Origin: Methanospirillum stamsii
GTDB taxonomy: Archaea; Halobacteriota; Methanomicrobia; Methanomicrobiales; Methanospirillaceae
Length of the DNA: 64,000 nt
Reading direction: 5' to 3'
Assembly (NCBI RefSeq): GCF_046244385.1
Contig: NZ_CP176366.1
Coordinates: 62,001 to 126,000 of the forward strand
The notes under the pieces are model-generated. The model worked only from the letters and a program-made list of their open reading frames with translations. It was not told the origin of the DNA and did no database searches. Made by a program: the position numbers and the translations under genes. Positions 53,022 through 61,602 of this stretch are shown one piece after another; position 1 is the first letter of the stretch, and the number at the start of each line of letters is the position of its first letter.

Positions 53022-54352
53022 GCATTCACCCTCATTTTCATGGCAGAAATATCAAAATTCGGAATGGTTTGTACGTAGTCACCAAAGATTTCCAGTAATA
53101 TGTGAATTGCGAAATCAAATCCATTAAGAAATGCTATGGAATGAATATTGCGATAACCAATGTGGTTTTCCTTACACATATTTTCTTCATATCCTGAAAA
53201 CGTGATATAATAGTCAGGTTTTATCCTGACAAGGTATTCTTCCAGCGGATAACAGGAAGCATTGCGAATAATATCCGATTTTCCACCATCAGAATGAAAT
53301 TTTTTCGCATCGGCATAATCCTGTTCAAAGATTTCATCTATGGCAATAGCAGCAATTTTAATACCAAAGGAATGTAGCAGGAACGCCAGATCAAATGTTC
53401 TTCCTTGTCCTATTGAGATGATTGCTTTCTTTCCTGCCAAACCCTGTTTTAATACAGAAGTCAATTGCAATAATGAGTTATATTCTGGTGTGATAATTGA
53501 TTCAATATCAACAGAAAGAAACATACCTAAATTTCTATAGAGGTGAAGTATTGATTCTGGTGAAAAAGGACGATCGAAGAGAAAATAATCCATCTGATAT
53601 TTTTCTTTCATTTTTTCCGCCAGAGGAAGGGCCCCTCTGTCCAGGATAATGTTACAGGATGCTTCAGGGGCTTTTTGCAAGGTATTAAGATCGGTATGTG
53701 AAGGAATGACTGAGTGAATGGAGTATCCGGTTTTTGATATAACCGTAAACAGTTCAGTATTAAAAGAACGAAATGCTGATGCACCGATTATGTTTACAGA
53801 ATGAGGAATTTTTTGAACCGGATAATCCATTAATTCTATGAGTGCTTCTAAAGCTCGTTCCATCCCCTGTTTTGAAGAGATATTCGTAAAATTTTCAGTT
53901 CTGATAAATAAAACCGGAATTTTTACAACATCCCTGACCTGGCGGACTACTGCTTCAATATCTTCTCCGACAATCTCCGGAAGACAGGAAGTTACAACAA
54001 AAATAACCTCGGGTTTTTGCTTATGATAAAAATCAACAATCGCATTTTTTATCGTTTCTTCTGCTCCATGAATGATATCATCATCTTCATACAAAAAGAA
54101 CACAAGATTATTTTTGAGCATAAAGGATGATTGTTCAAACCGTGACATGAAAACCCGGGCATTGTGAGCACAGATTGCAGGGGCAATCATGATAGCAGCA
54201 GATTTTTCGATAAGGGGTGCAATAAAACTTACGGCAAAAAATCCACATCCAAGTCCGGGAAACACCGGGGCTACAATATCCGGGGTTTTTTTCTCTGACA
54301 CCAGTTGATCTAGTGTCACGAACTTTTGTAATTCACTAAAGGTTGCTGTCAT
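53018..54352 (-). CDS. NifD/NifE/ChlN-like nitrogenase component
   Basis: A ~444-residue component-1-type protein with all three cluster cysteines: (counted from the longer start at 54364) Cys40 FPGLGCGFFAV, Cys65 PAICAHNARVF and Cys127 VTSCLPEIVGEDI. The ATG at 54352 is preferred because GGAG lies 6 nt upstream of it. NifD's FeMo-cofactor ligands (Cys275/His442 context) are not recognisable: no matching Cys-containing loop is seen, and the C-terminal half ends HIGYRNIHSIAFLNGFDFAI. That pattern suits a cofactor-free reductase such as ChlN/BchN or a new subgroup. First gene of the D-K-H trio, 130 nt after a dockerin-tagged binding protein on the same strand. Confidence 0.88.
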   Translation of the reverse strand: MTATFSELQKFVTLDQLVSEKKTPDIVAPVFPGLGCGFFAVSFIAPLIEKSAAIMIAPAICAHNARVFMSRFEQSSFMLKNNLVFFLYEDDDIIHGAEETIKNAIVDFYHKQKPEVIFVVTSCLPEIVGEDIEAVVRQVRDVVKIPVLFIRTENFTNISSKQGMERALEALIELMDYPVQKIPHSVNIIGASAFRSFNTELFTVISKTGYSIHSVIPSHTDLNTLQKAPEASCNIILDRGALPLAEKMKEKYQMDYFLFDRPFSPESILHLYRNLGMFLSVDIESIITPEYNSLLQLTSVLKQGLAGKKAIISIGQGRTFDLAFLLHSFGIKIAAIAIDEIFEQDYADAKKFHSDGGKSDIIRNASCYPLEEYLVRIKPDYYITFSGYEENMCKENHIGYRNIHSIAFLNGFDFAIHILLEIFGDYVQTIPNFDISAMKMRVNA

Positions 54353-54479
54353 TATTAACTCCATTTTAACTGAAAATTTTACAATGATTGAAAAGAAGCA
54401 TTAAATAGGAAAGTTACACAGATATCATAAATATCGCCAATACATGTGTTTTTTAATGAAAATTAAAAAAATAATTGGT

Positions 54480-54498
54480 TTTTTACCATTGGTAAAAA
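54480..54498. promoter_or_regulatory. Perfect inverted repeat between binding protein D and NifD-like gene
   Basis: TTTTTACC-ATT-GGTAAAAA, 8-bp perfect arms. It overlaps the stop codon of protein D and lies ~130 nt upstream of the NifD-like start. It could be a terminator hairpin or an operator for the trio. Confidence 0.45.
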
Positions 54499-55739
54499 TC
54501 GTATCCTTCTGCATAATCAGAGAATAACCCGTCTTTTCCATAGACATATTTCATAATTTCATTACCATTTGATTCAACATTCAAATTTTCAAATTTGTCC
54601 GGATGTAATAATTTTGCCAGATACCCCACCTGGGCAAGTTTTTCTCCCAGTATTCCTCCACCGTTTTGAGCAACGTTCATGCAGTAGACTCTTTTATTCT
54701 TTACTGCATTTACCGTCTGGAGATCCGGATCGGAAAGTATAGCGTCGACTTCATTCGTATTTCCTCCATGAACAGTAATAACATCAGGATTCCAGAGGAT
54801 AATCTGTTCCTTTGATACTTCTACGCCACCGGGCTGACTCTCCGGAGTACCTGGAGGTACGATGCCCCCTGCTCTTTCCACCATTACTTCATCAGCTGAA
54901 CTTTTACAGACGGTCAGTAATTCTCCATTACCTCCGCCGGGTCCGCAATTATATACAACAGGTTTGTCTTCATCAGGTATTGCAGAGGTAATTTGAGTGA
55001 TATCATCAATCTTTTCCTTGGAATAGTTAATCAGATCTCGTGCTCTTTCATCTTTCCCCGTTACAGCCCCGATTATTCTGAGCATATCAGCAACCCAGAG
55101 ATCTCCTGCTGAAGCTAAAGCTATCGTTGGAACCTGAGTCTTATCTTGAAGCAAATCTGCATCTACATCTGTCGTTACAAACGTAACATCAGGGTTGAGT
55201 GATAATACCAATTCTTCGTTAATATCCTTGAAACTACCCGGGTCCGGAAGGCCGGCTAATTCAGGAGCAGCATCTTTTACAGCACAGGCCCCCATTTTCT
55301 CATTTGGAAAAGGTCCTCCGACTATTTTATCCTGGGCTCCTAGTGCAATCAGCATCCGGGTTGAATCCATACGGGATGCAGAGACAATTTTTTCTACCGG
55401 AAGAGGTACGGTTACGATACGGTCTGACATGTCCAAAATATGAATTTCATCCGCATCTCCCGCGATTAACTCTTCTATCCGGGTTATATCATCTTCATTG
55501 ATGATATTATCACAGTTGGCATCAGCGAACTGACTCTTTTCTTTTGTTCCACTGATAATGCTCCGCACATAATTGATATCATTTTCATCGATGATGTCAT
55601 CCATGTTGGCATTTCCATAAACCGTAAGGGTATCTTTGTATGTCTGACTAAATTCCTCCGGAGTGGCCGTAACCGGGATTCCAAAAAGAACCAGACATAC
55701 CAATATTGACAACAGAATACGCTTCAAATAACTCATCAC
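54483..55739 (-). CDS. Dockerin-tagged FecB-type solute-binding protein D
   Basis: 418 residues: signal peptide (LLSILVCLVLFGIPVTA), a short linker, the dockerin pair (NANMDDIIDENDINYVRSI; DANCDNIINEDDITRIEEL) and a FecB-like domain (VTVPLPVEKIVSASRMDSTR, IILWNPDVITVHGG). It is more divergent than A-C, and its end (YGKDGLFSDYAEGYDFYQW) differs. It is the first minus-strand gene of the nitrogenase-like locus. A partly palindromic AT-rich sequence (AAATTTATTA...TAAATAAATTT, minus strand) lies just upstream at ~55760. Confidence 0.92.
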   Translation of the reverse strand: MMSYLKRILLSILVCLVLFGIPVTATPEEFSQTYKDTLTVYGNANMDDIIDENDINYVRSIISGTKEKSQFADANCDNIINEDDITRIEELIAGDADEIHILDMSDRIVTVPLPVEKIVSASRMDSTRMLIALGAQDKIVGGPFPNEKMGACAVKDAAPELAGLPDPGSFKDINEELVLSLNPDVTFVTTDVDADLLQDKTQVPTIALASAGDLWVADMLRIIGAVTGKDERARDLINYSKEKIDDITQITSAIPDEDKPVVYNCGPGGGNGELLTVCKSSADEVMVERAGGIVPPGTPESQPGGVEVSKEQIILWNPDVITVHGGNTNEVDAILSDPDLQTVNAVKNKRVYCMNVAQNGGGILGEKLAQVGYLAKLLHPDKFENLNVESNGNEIMKYVYGKDGLFSDYAEGYDFYQW

Positions 55740-56257
55740 TACACCAAAAAAATTTATTTATAGTAATAAATTTGATTCAATGTATTATATAGATTATTAG
55801 TTGTTTTTTTCGACACCTTTTCCTATTCGATTCAAGAGGAATCTGAAGAACTTTGAGATGGTTTTTAGACAGGTATTTTCCAAAACAGACCTCAATTTAT
55901 GATTTGTTAAAACATAATTTATATTAGAGAGATGGGTTTATCCCCATAGTTATTTTTAAATACCCCAATCATGAAGACATTATAATTGGGCAAACCCGGA
56001 ATTTTTGATTCAAACGGGGATTAAGTGGTGCACCAACATAGGCCCGGATTACACCACACATAACGCAATTTAATGATGTCTTTTATATCCACCCATATAA
56101 ATCCAAGGCATATGGATTATCTGTTACAAGATGAGAATCAATCAAACATCCTGAATTAATAGAAATACGAGGAATTTTATCGATTTTTAACCATTTTGGG
56201 ATCTCTCCATTGCTCTCAAAAAAGAATTAAAAAGAGACCCAAAAGAAAAAATTAGGA
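55740..56257. other. Gene-free region between binding protein D and DUF364 gene
   Basis: About 520 bases without a credible frame. It contains the perfect palindrome TGGTGCACCA near 56030 and GC-richer stretches than the surroundings. A short regulatory or non-coding RNA is possible, but nothing is recognised. Confidence 0.35.
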
Positions 56258-57004
56258 TTAAAAACTCGATCCCGGACTGGTAAATGCAAGGAGTCTGACC
56301 CCGGTAACCTGCTGGAATGTTGCACCCTGACTGATAGCATTCAGGACAGCATTCTCGTCAATAACTTTGGATCCAGCAATGATGTTTGCTCCATGATCAA
56401 ATAGAACCGGGGAAATGGGCGTAGTTGGACCAAGAATAACTACAAGCGCCTCCGGTTTACATAGCCCAAGCAGATCATCAAGGGTATGATTGATCAGAGA
56501 ACTTCCGGTGATGGCTACCACATCAGCCTGGGGGATTAAATCAGAAGCTGCATGAGCAGGATGATCTCCTTCCAACGGATTTTGTTCTATCACCCAAAGA
56601 TTTTTTACCGCTTTTTTTACCTTTGGAATAAATGGGAAATGACCAACGATTGCAACATTTTTTCCTGCACCCCGCTCGATCAGAACTTCAGACGCATTCA
56701 TCTCAACGGCATCCTCTTCCTGATACTCCATCAGTGAATTAATCGCAGCAATTCCAATTCCTGCCTCCATGGTATTTTCAGAAAGGGCATATTGTGCCAG
56801 TTCCTGTGCACTTTTCCGGTGAAGATTCCCAACATTCCGGACATGAGTGGTGTGATCATGGGGTTTATCCGGGACAAAAGTTGTTGCCAGACCGCAATGG
56901 GTACTGCAAACAGTAGTCCAGTGAACACCCACCATCACCGAACGGACAGGAACATCTTTTTTTGGTAGATTAGACAATAATTCTTCAATAATATGCGTAC
57001 TCAT
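56258..57004 (-). CDS. DUF364/DUF4213 (putative heavy-metal chelation) protein
   Basis: 248 residues with an N-terminal DUF4213-like part (VRSVMVGVHWTTVCSTHCGL, with two Cys and two His) and a C-terminal DUF364 Rossmann-like part (KNVAIVGHFPFIPKVKKAVK, ADVVAITGSSLINHTLDDLL, LGPTTPISPVLFDHGANIIAG). The family name, putative heavy-metal chelation, derives from structural similarity; no reaction is proven. Members often sit beside metal or cofactor import genes. Same strand as the nitrogenase-like locus, ~520 nt upstream of it, and divergent from the second DtxR gene. Confidence 0.85.
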   Translation of the reverse strand: MSTHIIEELLSNLPKKDVPVRSVMVGVHWTTVCSTHCGLATTFVPDKPHDHTTHVRNVGNLHRKSAQELAQYALSENTMEAGIGIAAINSLMEYQEEDAVEMNASEVLIERGAGKNVAIVGHFPFIPKVKKAVKNLWVIEQNPLEGDHPAHAASDLIPQADVVAITGSSLINHTLDDLLGLCKPEALVVILGPTTPISPVLFDHGANIIAGSKVIDENAVLNAISQGATFQQVTGVRLLAFTSPGSSF

Positions 57005-57389
57005 TGTATCCCTTAAAAATTAATTACTATAAAAATTCGAATAATCGAACATTGAAATCAGGAGAACGATTTTTCGAGATAAAAGATATGACGTAAAGAT
57101 TAAAATTATTTATCCTTTTCTTGCGAGTAATTAATATATATTATAGCATAATATCAACTTCTTATCAACTCGATTGCCAGTGAATATTCAACAATTTTAG
57201 GCTTTTCAGGTTCATCAAAACAATTTCGGAAAGGTTTATTATTTACCAATTTCAAATACTCATTAAAAGTTAGAATATAACCGTTTAATTAAAACCATAA
57301 GACGAAACCCAACCAAAATACCTAAAATGAAACTCCTCCATTACAAGGTTTACCGATTATTGACTGTCAAAAACAAAAAAGGATACATT
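57005..57389. other. Divergent promoter region DUF364 / DtxR-2
   Basis: About 385 very AT-rich bases between two divergent genes; TATA-like runs (AATTAATATATATTATA near 57127) could serve either. No gene seen. The plus-strand frame is open from 57327 but lacks family similarity before 57390. Confidence 0.4.
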
Positions 57390-57788
57390 ATGACCATAAA
57401 AAAAGTATCACCACGAAATGAAGACCTGCTCGAAGAAATTTATAAGATCTCATTGGAAAAGGGATATGCCAAATCCCGTGACATCGCAGGTGCTCTGATT
57501 ATTTCTCCTGCGACAGTGACTGAACGTTTTAAAAAACTCCAGGAAGCAGGGTATGTAAATTATGAAAAGTATGGCGGCGTGACGTTAACACCGGAAGGAA
57601 TACAGATAGCAGAACGGACACTTAAGTCACATCATGCAATCCGAAGGCTTTTGGAACTTGCCGGAGTTGATTCCATCATTGCAAACCGTGATGCCTGCAT
57701 GATGGAGCATGGACTCTCACAGGATTCATACGGTAAACTTATTTCGTTTATTGACTGTATCGAAGAAAATTGTAAAACCCGGAACTAA
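57390..57788 (+). CDS. DtxR/MntR-family metal-dependent regulator (copy 2)
   Basis: A ~132-residue regulator: winged helix (EDLLEEIYKISLEKGYAKSR, then IISPATVTERFKKLQEAGYV) and metal domain (SHHAIRRLLELAGVD, RDACMMEHGLSQ). The ATG at 57390 with AAAGGA upstream gives the family start MTIKKVSPRNED; an in-frame ATG at 57327 is less likely. Paralogue of 19125-19571. Its position, flanked by the nitrogenase-like locus and importer 4, suggests that it controls one or both in response to metal. Confidence 0.92.
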   Translation: MTIKKVSPRNEDLLEEIYKISLEKGYAKSRDIAGALIISPATVTERFKKLQEAGYVNYEKYGGVTLTPEGIQIAERTLKSHHAIRRLLELAGVDSIIANRDACMMEHGLSQDSYGKLISFIDCIEENCKTRN

Positions 57789-58068
57789 AAAAAAAATTCT
57801 CCTAATTTCTTCTGTTTTCAAAAGGTTTACACCTCCATTTTAGGAATCCTTTCCATGATAAAAATTAGCTAAATAATACTCATATTCAATCAGAACAGGT
57901 GGTTCAGATAAAATAAAGTTCACTAAAAAATTATCAACTATTTGTCATTATAAGGTAAAATACATTTACAACGGAAAATGATTACTAAATTAGAAACTGT
58001 AATTAATGGACTGAATATATGATTGTCAAACATCTTTTCTCATCACATTGAAGTTATCCCTGTCTTTA

Positions 58069-58878
58069 TCACTTTTTTTTAATCCAGCCAATTTCATTCA
58101 ATTTTTCTTCATTATTGAAATCACTTTTTTTAGCAACCACAATGGGCATTCCGGAATTGTACATTATTTTTGATTCAATTCCATAAATCTCTTTAACGAG
58201 ATCAGGGGTGACGATATTCTTATCCCCACAATTAACAACTTGACCATCCTTCATGAACACAAATTTATCAGAATAATAAAGAGCCATGTTAATGTCATGC
58301 ATTATCATCACAGCACATGCATTATTTTTTTTAACAATGGATCGTATCATAGCAAGCATAGCGTGTTGATTTGCTACATCCAGGTTATTTGTTGGCTCGT
58401 CCAGTATTATAACATCTGTGTTTTGTACAACAGCACGAGCTATTTGAACTTTTTGTAACTCTCCGCCGCTTAATTGATTTAGATAAGTAAGAGTTAGTTT
58501 TTCCATAGAGAATAATCTGATTACGTCCCATACCATGTCCTCGTCTTCTTTTGTTACTGCCCAATTAATGTGAGGCCTTCTCCCGATTAGAATTGAATCG
58601 AAAACTGTCATGAAAGAAGGGACGATTTGCTGGGGAACATATGAAACACGTTTTGCAAATTCCCTTTTTTTGTAATTATGTATGTTGGTATCATCAATAA
58701 AAATGAAACCACTGTCAGGATTCTGAATTCTACAAATATTTTTTATTAAAGTAGTCTTTCCAGCTCCATTGGGGCCGAGTACCGAAACCACATCTCCTTT
58801 TTCCACCATGAACGAAATATCATCCAAAATCCTCCTTCTTCCGTAAGAAAATTCAAGAGATTCAACTTTTATTCCTAT
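58069..58878 (-). CDS. FecE/BtuD-type ABC ATPase (importer 4), probable AUA start
   Basis: Walker A GPNGAGKTT, signature LSGGELQKV, Walker B VIILDEPTNNLD, H-loop IMHDIN. The first standard start (TTG at 58827) would cut off the first strand and the A-loop tyrosine. Upstream in frame the sequence reads IKVESLEFSYGRRRIL, an ordinary ABC N-terminus, back to an ATA at 58878 that overlaps the permease stop (ATAG). GGAGGGG (58885-58891) lies 6 nt before this ATA. The protein would be 269 residues. Either AUA is used or an ATG has mutated. Confidence 0.85.
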   Translation of the reverse strand: MGIKVESLEFSYGRRRILDDISFMVEKGDVVSVLGPNGAGKTTLIKNICRIQNPDSGFIFIDDTNIHNYKKREFAKRVSYVPQQIVPSFMTVFDSILIGRRPHINWAVTKEDEDMVWDVIRLFSMEKLTLTYLNQLSGGELQKVQIARAVVQNTDVIILDEPTNNLDVANQHAMLAMIRSIVKKNNACAVMIMHDINMALYYSDKFVFMKDGQVVNCGDKNIVTPDLVKEIYGIESKIMYNSGMPIVVAKKSDFNNEEKLNEIGWIKKK

Positions 58879-59981
58879 TTACGTCCCCTCCAATCTTTTT
58901 TTACCAAGATATACAGAAACATAGGTCCTCCTAAAAGAGATGTAATAATACCGACAGGTATCGGTGATTCGAATGGAATCCTTCCTATGGCATCAGATAA
59001 TAGAAGAATTAAAGACCCCATTACCATTGAAGCAGGAAGTAATTGCCTATAATCTCCACCGATGAGCCTTCTCATGAGATGGGGGCCCAGTAATCCAACG
59101 AATCCGATGATACCTGCCATAGCAACACAAATTGCTGCTAACACGGATGCGAATAACATTGAAAGAATGGTAAGTCTTTGCGTATCCACCCCCAGACTTT
59201 TTGCGATGTCGCTCCCTGCTTCTATTGAATTATAATCAAGTCGGTGGTAGATAAAAAAGGAAGTGATAAACAACAAAAAAATTAATACAAGGCTGAGATC
59301 ACTCCAAGTAGCTTTGGATAGATCCCCGAACTGCCAAAAAACGATTGCCTGGAGAGTTTCAGAATCAACAAAATACTGCAAAGAAGACAAAGCAGCTCCA
59401 AAAATTGATCCCATAGCCACACCTGCGAGGATAATGCTTTCTGGAGCAAATTCTGATTTTTTGGATAATATGACTATTATCCCAACAGTGAGCATAGAGA
59501 ATAAAAAGGCAAATGAAGACATTCCATATATACTGTTGAGTGCATCTTCCAACCACGTTTCATTAAACCAACTCATGTATGATGCTGCTATGGACATAGC
59601 TGCTCCAAATGCTGCTGCATTAGAAATCCCAAGAGTGTACGGAGATGCAAGAGGGTTTCGTAATATACATTGCATTACCGATCCCGATATCGCAAGTGCA
59701 GATCCTACAATCACTGCAGCAAAAATTCTAGGTAGCCGAATATCCCAAATTACTACTCCGGAAACGGAGTCATTGTTAAACAGTAATGTTTCAATGACTT
59801 TCCAAACAGACATAGAATAAGCACCCATCCCAAGAGAGATCAGGCTCACTACAATAGATGCAGCAATTAGAATAAGTATTATAATCTTTTTTTTGGCTTT
59901 GAAAAAAAGGTATGGATTCGAGTTCCCCCTCTCATCATTTTCTTCTTTTGATTTTTTTTTTGAGATGGATGAAAGGTTCAC
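58875..59981 (-). CDS. FecCD-family ABC permease (importer 4)
   Basis: 368 residues, GTG start. A charged cytoplasmic N-terminus (SKKKSKEENDERGN) is followed by ~10 helices with WDIRLPRIFAAVIVGSALAI, CILRNPLASPYTLGIS, AGSDIAKSLGVDTQRL and GFVGLLGPHLMRRLIGG. It lies 5 nt after the binding protein gene and overlaps the ATPase start. Closest in this window to the importer 3 permease. Confidence 0.93.
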   Translation of the reverse strand: MNLSSISKKKSKEENDERGNSNPYLFFKAKKKIIILILIAASIVVSLISLGMGAYSMSVWKVIETLLFNNDSVSGVVIWDIRLPRIFAAVIVGSALAISGSVMQCILRNPLASPYTLGISNAAAFGAAMSIAASYMSWFNETWLEDALNSIYGMSSFAFLFSMLTVGIIVILSKKSEFAPESIILAGVAMGSIFGAALSSLQYFVDSETLQAIVFWQFGDLSKATWSDLSLVLIFLLFITSFFIYHRLDYNSIEAGSDIAKSLGVDTQRLTILSMLFASVLAAICVAMAGIIGFVGLLGPHLMRRLIGGDYRQLLPASMVMGSLILLLSDAIGRIPFESPIPVGIITSLLGGPMFLYILVKKDWRGRK

Positions 59982-59986
59982 GTTCT

Positions 59987-61129
59987 CTACACCTTAGCCA
60001 AATTCACTTTTCCGAATAACTGAATATCCTGTCCGGTTTTATCTTGAAGATACTCAACTACCTTGTTATATACAATGCCACCTGCCTGCTCATCTCCATA
60101 GAATTCATTCATAAGTGTCCGGACGTAATTGTTCACATCAAAATCTTCTAGAGCTTCCGGATTGAGATTAGATGCAAGAAGATACGCTCCACCGAGACAC
60201 ATATATGCTCGGGGAAACCAGTCTGTCACTACATATACTTCACCGGTTTTGAAAGGGGTTAATACATTGAATTTATTGGGATCTTTATGCCATAATTCCT
60301 TGAAATTATCCCAGCATCCCAGACTGATAAATATAACATCAATCTTGCCCTCTTCTTCCTCATATTGGTACAATTTTTCGAATTCCATCGTAAGATATTC
60401 TTCGTCAGTGATGTCGTACATAATATTGTGCACGTAATCATCAAGATAGAGCAGGGGATGGTACGTTGCAGGCGAAGAACCAAGGAAATTGGGTCTTGAT
60501 TTGCCTGCCCCTCCAGCAACGTACACATTCTTTGTTTCGGGTATGTCTGATTTTTGGAGCATTGTTTCAAGATTCTTTGTCCCTTCGTCAATGAGATCTA
60601 TCAAATAATGAGCCCTATCTTCTTTTGCGAAAATTTCAGAGATGGGAAGGAGATTGACTTCCAGGCATTCCTTAGAATTACTGAAAAGATTGCTTTGACA
60701 GGTGTAAAAGTAGACCGGAATGCCAGCGGCGTTCATTTTTTCCCTAAACTCTGCACGATCTTCCTCGCTGGTTTTGCTATCACCAATAAGGACAAGATCA
60801 GGTTTCTTTGCAATGATCTGTTCAACCATGGTTATCATGGATCCTTCCATTGTGCAAATGTCCTCTGTTCCAAAGATTTCAGTGATAGCCATGTCGGTGG
60901 GGGAATCGCTACTTTTAGAAGACCATATGACTCTGTCGACTACATCTTTGCCTAAGTAAGCAAGATATTCCAATCCCGAAGTGACGACTCTTTCGGGGGC
61001 TTTATCTAATACTATTTCATTTCCATAGAAATCCTTCACCGTCCTAGGGTACCCTTCTTGGGCTGATGTGATACCTATCGTTAATAACAAAATAATCAAT
61101 GTTATTATGATAATCTTTTTCCGATTCAT
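59987..61129 (-). CDS. FecB-type solute-binding protein (importer 4)
   Basis: A secreted binding protein of ~380 residues with a typical signal peptide (KKIIIITLIILLLTIGITSA), then RTVKDFYGNEIVLDKAPERV and a binding domain containing IIAKKPDLVLIGDSKTSEED, EVYVVTDWFPRAYMCLGGAY. The ATG at 61129 starts cleanly before the signal peptide; a TTG at 61150 is also in frame. There is no dockerin, and it is unlike paralogues 1-5 (no LLAGGWDKVVGRD block), so its ligand probably differs. Confidence 0.9.
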   Translation of the reverse strand: MNRKKIIIITLIILLLTIGITSAQEGYPRTVKDFYGNEIVLDKAPERVVTSGLEYLAYLGKDVVDRVIWSSKSSDSPTDMAITEIFGTEDICTMEGSMITMVEQIIAKKPDLVLIGDSKTSEEDRAEFREKMNAAGIPVYFYTCQSNLFSNSKECLEVNLLPISEIFAKEDRAHYLIDLIDEGTKNLETMLQKSDIPETKNVYVAGGAGKSRPNFLGSSPATYHPLLYLDDYVHNIMYDITDEEYLTMEFEKLYQYEEEEGKIDVIFISLGCWDNFKELWHKDPNKFNVLTPFKTGEVYVVTDWFPRAYMCLGGAYLLASNLNPEALEDFDVNNYVRTLMNEFYGDEQAGGIVYNKVVEYLQDKTGQDIQLFGKVNLAKV

Positions 61130-61165
61130 CCGTATTTTGTTGTCATTCAAGTTTATTATACTTTG

Positions 61166-61429
61166 TTAAAAAAAAGTTGAATAAAATACAGTTGAAGAGA
61201 AGGAGATAACTACTTGCTTCACTCCTTCATGGAACGCAGCTTGAAGGTTTTCCCGTAAATAGTGGCATTCCTGAATTTTTTTACCGCATAAAATTCTTTT
61301 CTCTCCATCAATTGCCTTCACACCTTCTGTGTACCAATCACACTGAAAATGCCCATAGTTCTCCGGGATATAAATTTCGGGTAAACCCCCATCATCGAAA
61401 ATTTTTTGGGAACTATCTAAATATGCCAT
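61166..61429 (-). CDS. Small hypothetical protein upstream of importer 4
   Basis: About 87 codons from the ATG at 61429 (GTG 61435 also in frame), with GGGTG just upstream. The product (MAYLDSSQKIFDDGG, IYIPENYGHFQCDWYTEGVK, ILCGKKIQECHYLRENLQAA) has three Cys, several His and aromatic residues, no signal peptide and no known domain. Only 36 nt before the binding-protein start and in the same direction, so probably co-transcribed. Not recognised; a metal- or ligand-binding accessory role is conceivable. Confidence 0.5.
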   Translation of the reverse strand: MAYLDSSQKIFDDGGLPEIYIPENYGHFQCDWYTEGVKAIDGEKRILCGKKIQECHYLRENLQAAFHEGVKQVVISFSSTVFYSTFF

Positions 61430-61480
61430 GAGCACCCATAATTATTAGTTGAAATCTAACCGTTGAGAAACAAGTATGAT

Positions 61481-61544
61481 CCTGAATCATGGATTCAGGT
61501 TCAATTGGGAATGGCCTAAATATCACCATTTTGGTTTACCAAAA
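61481..61544. promoter_or_regulatory. Two inverted repeats in divergent promoter of importer 4 / activase
   Basis: CCTGAATC-ATG-GATTCAGG (61481-61499, 8-bp perfect arms) and TTTTGGT-TT-ACCAAAA (61529-61544, 7-bp perfect arms). Both lie between the divergent genes at 61429 (minus) and 61603 (plus) and are candidate operators for either. Confidence 0.5.
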
Positions 61545-61602
61545 AAAAATGCAAACTATGCAAAAAAACCCAAAATTCGTGGTTTACTATTCAGAGGCAA
61601 AT

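Noticed and set aside
50983..54352. Reading the D-K-H trio as a true nitrogenase or as CfbCD
   Set aside because: No nifB/E/N-like genes are nearby, FeMo-cofactor ligands are not recognisable, and one subunit lacks a cluster Cys. CfbCD has only one D-type subunit and would not need a K-like partner.
55740..56257. Cobalamin or other known riboswitch
   Set aside because: No recognisable conserved core was found; only a short palindrome (TGGTGCACCA) is present.
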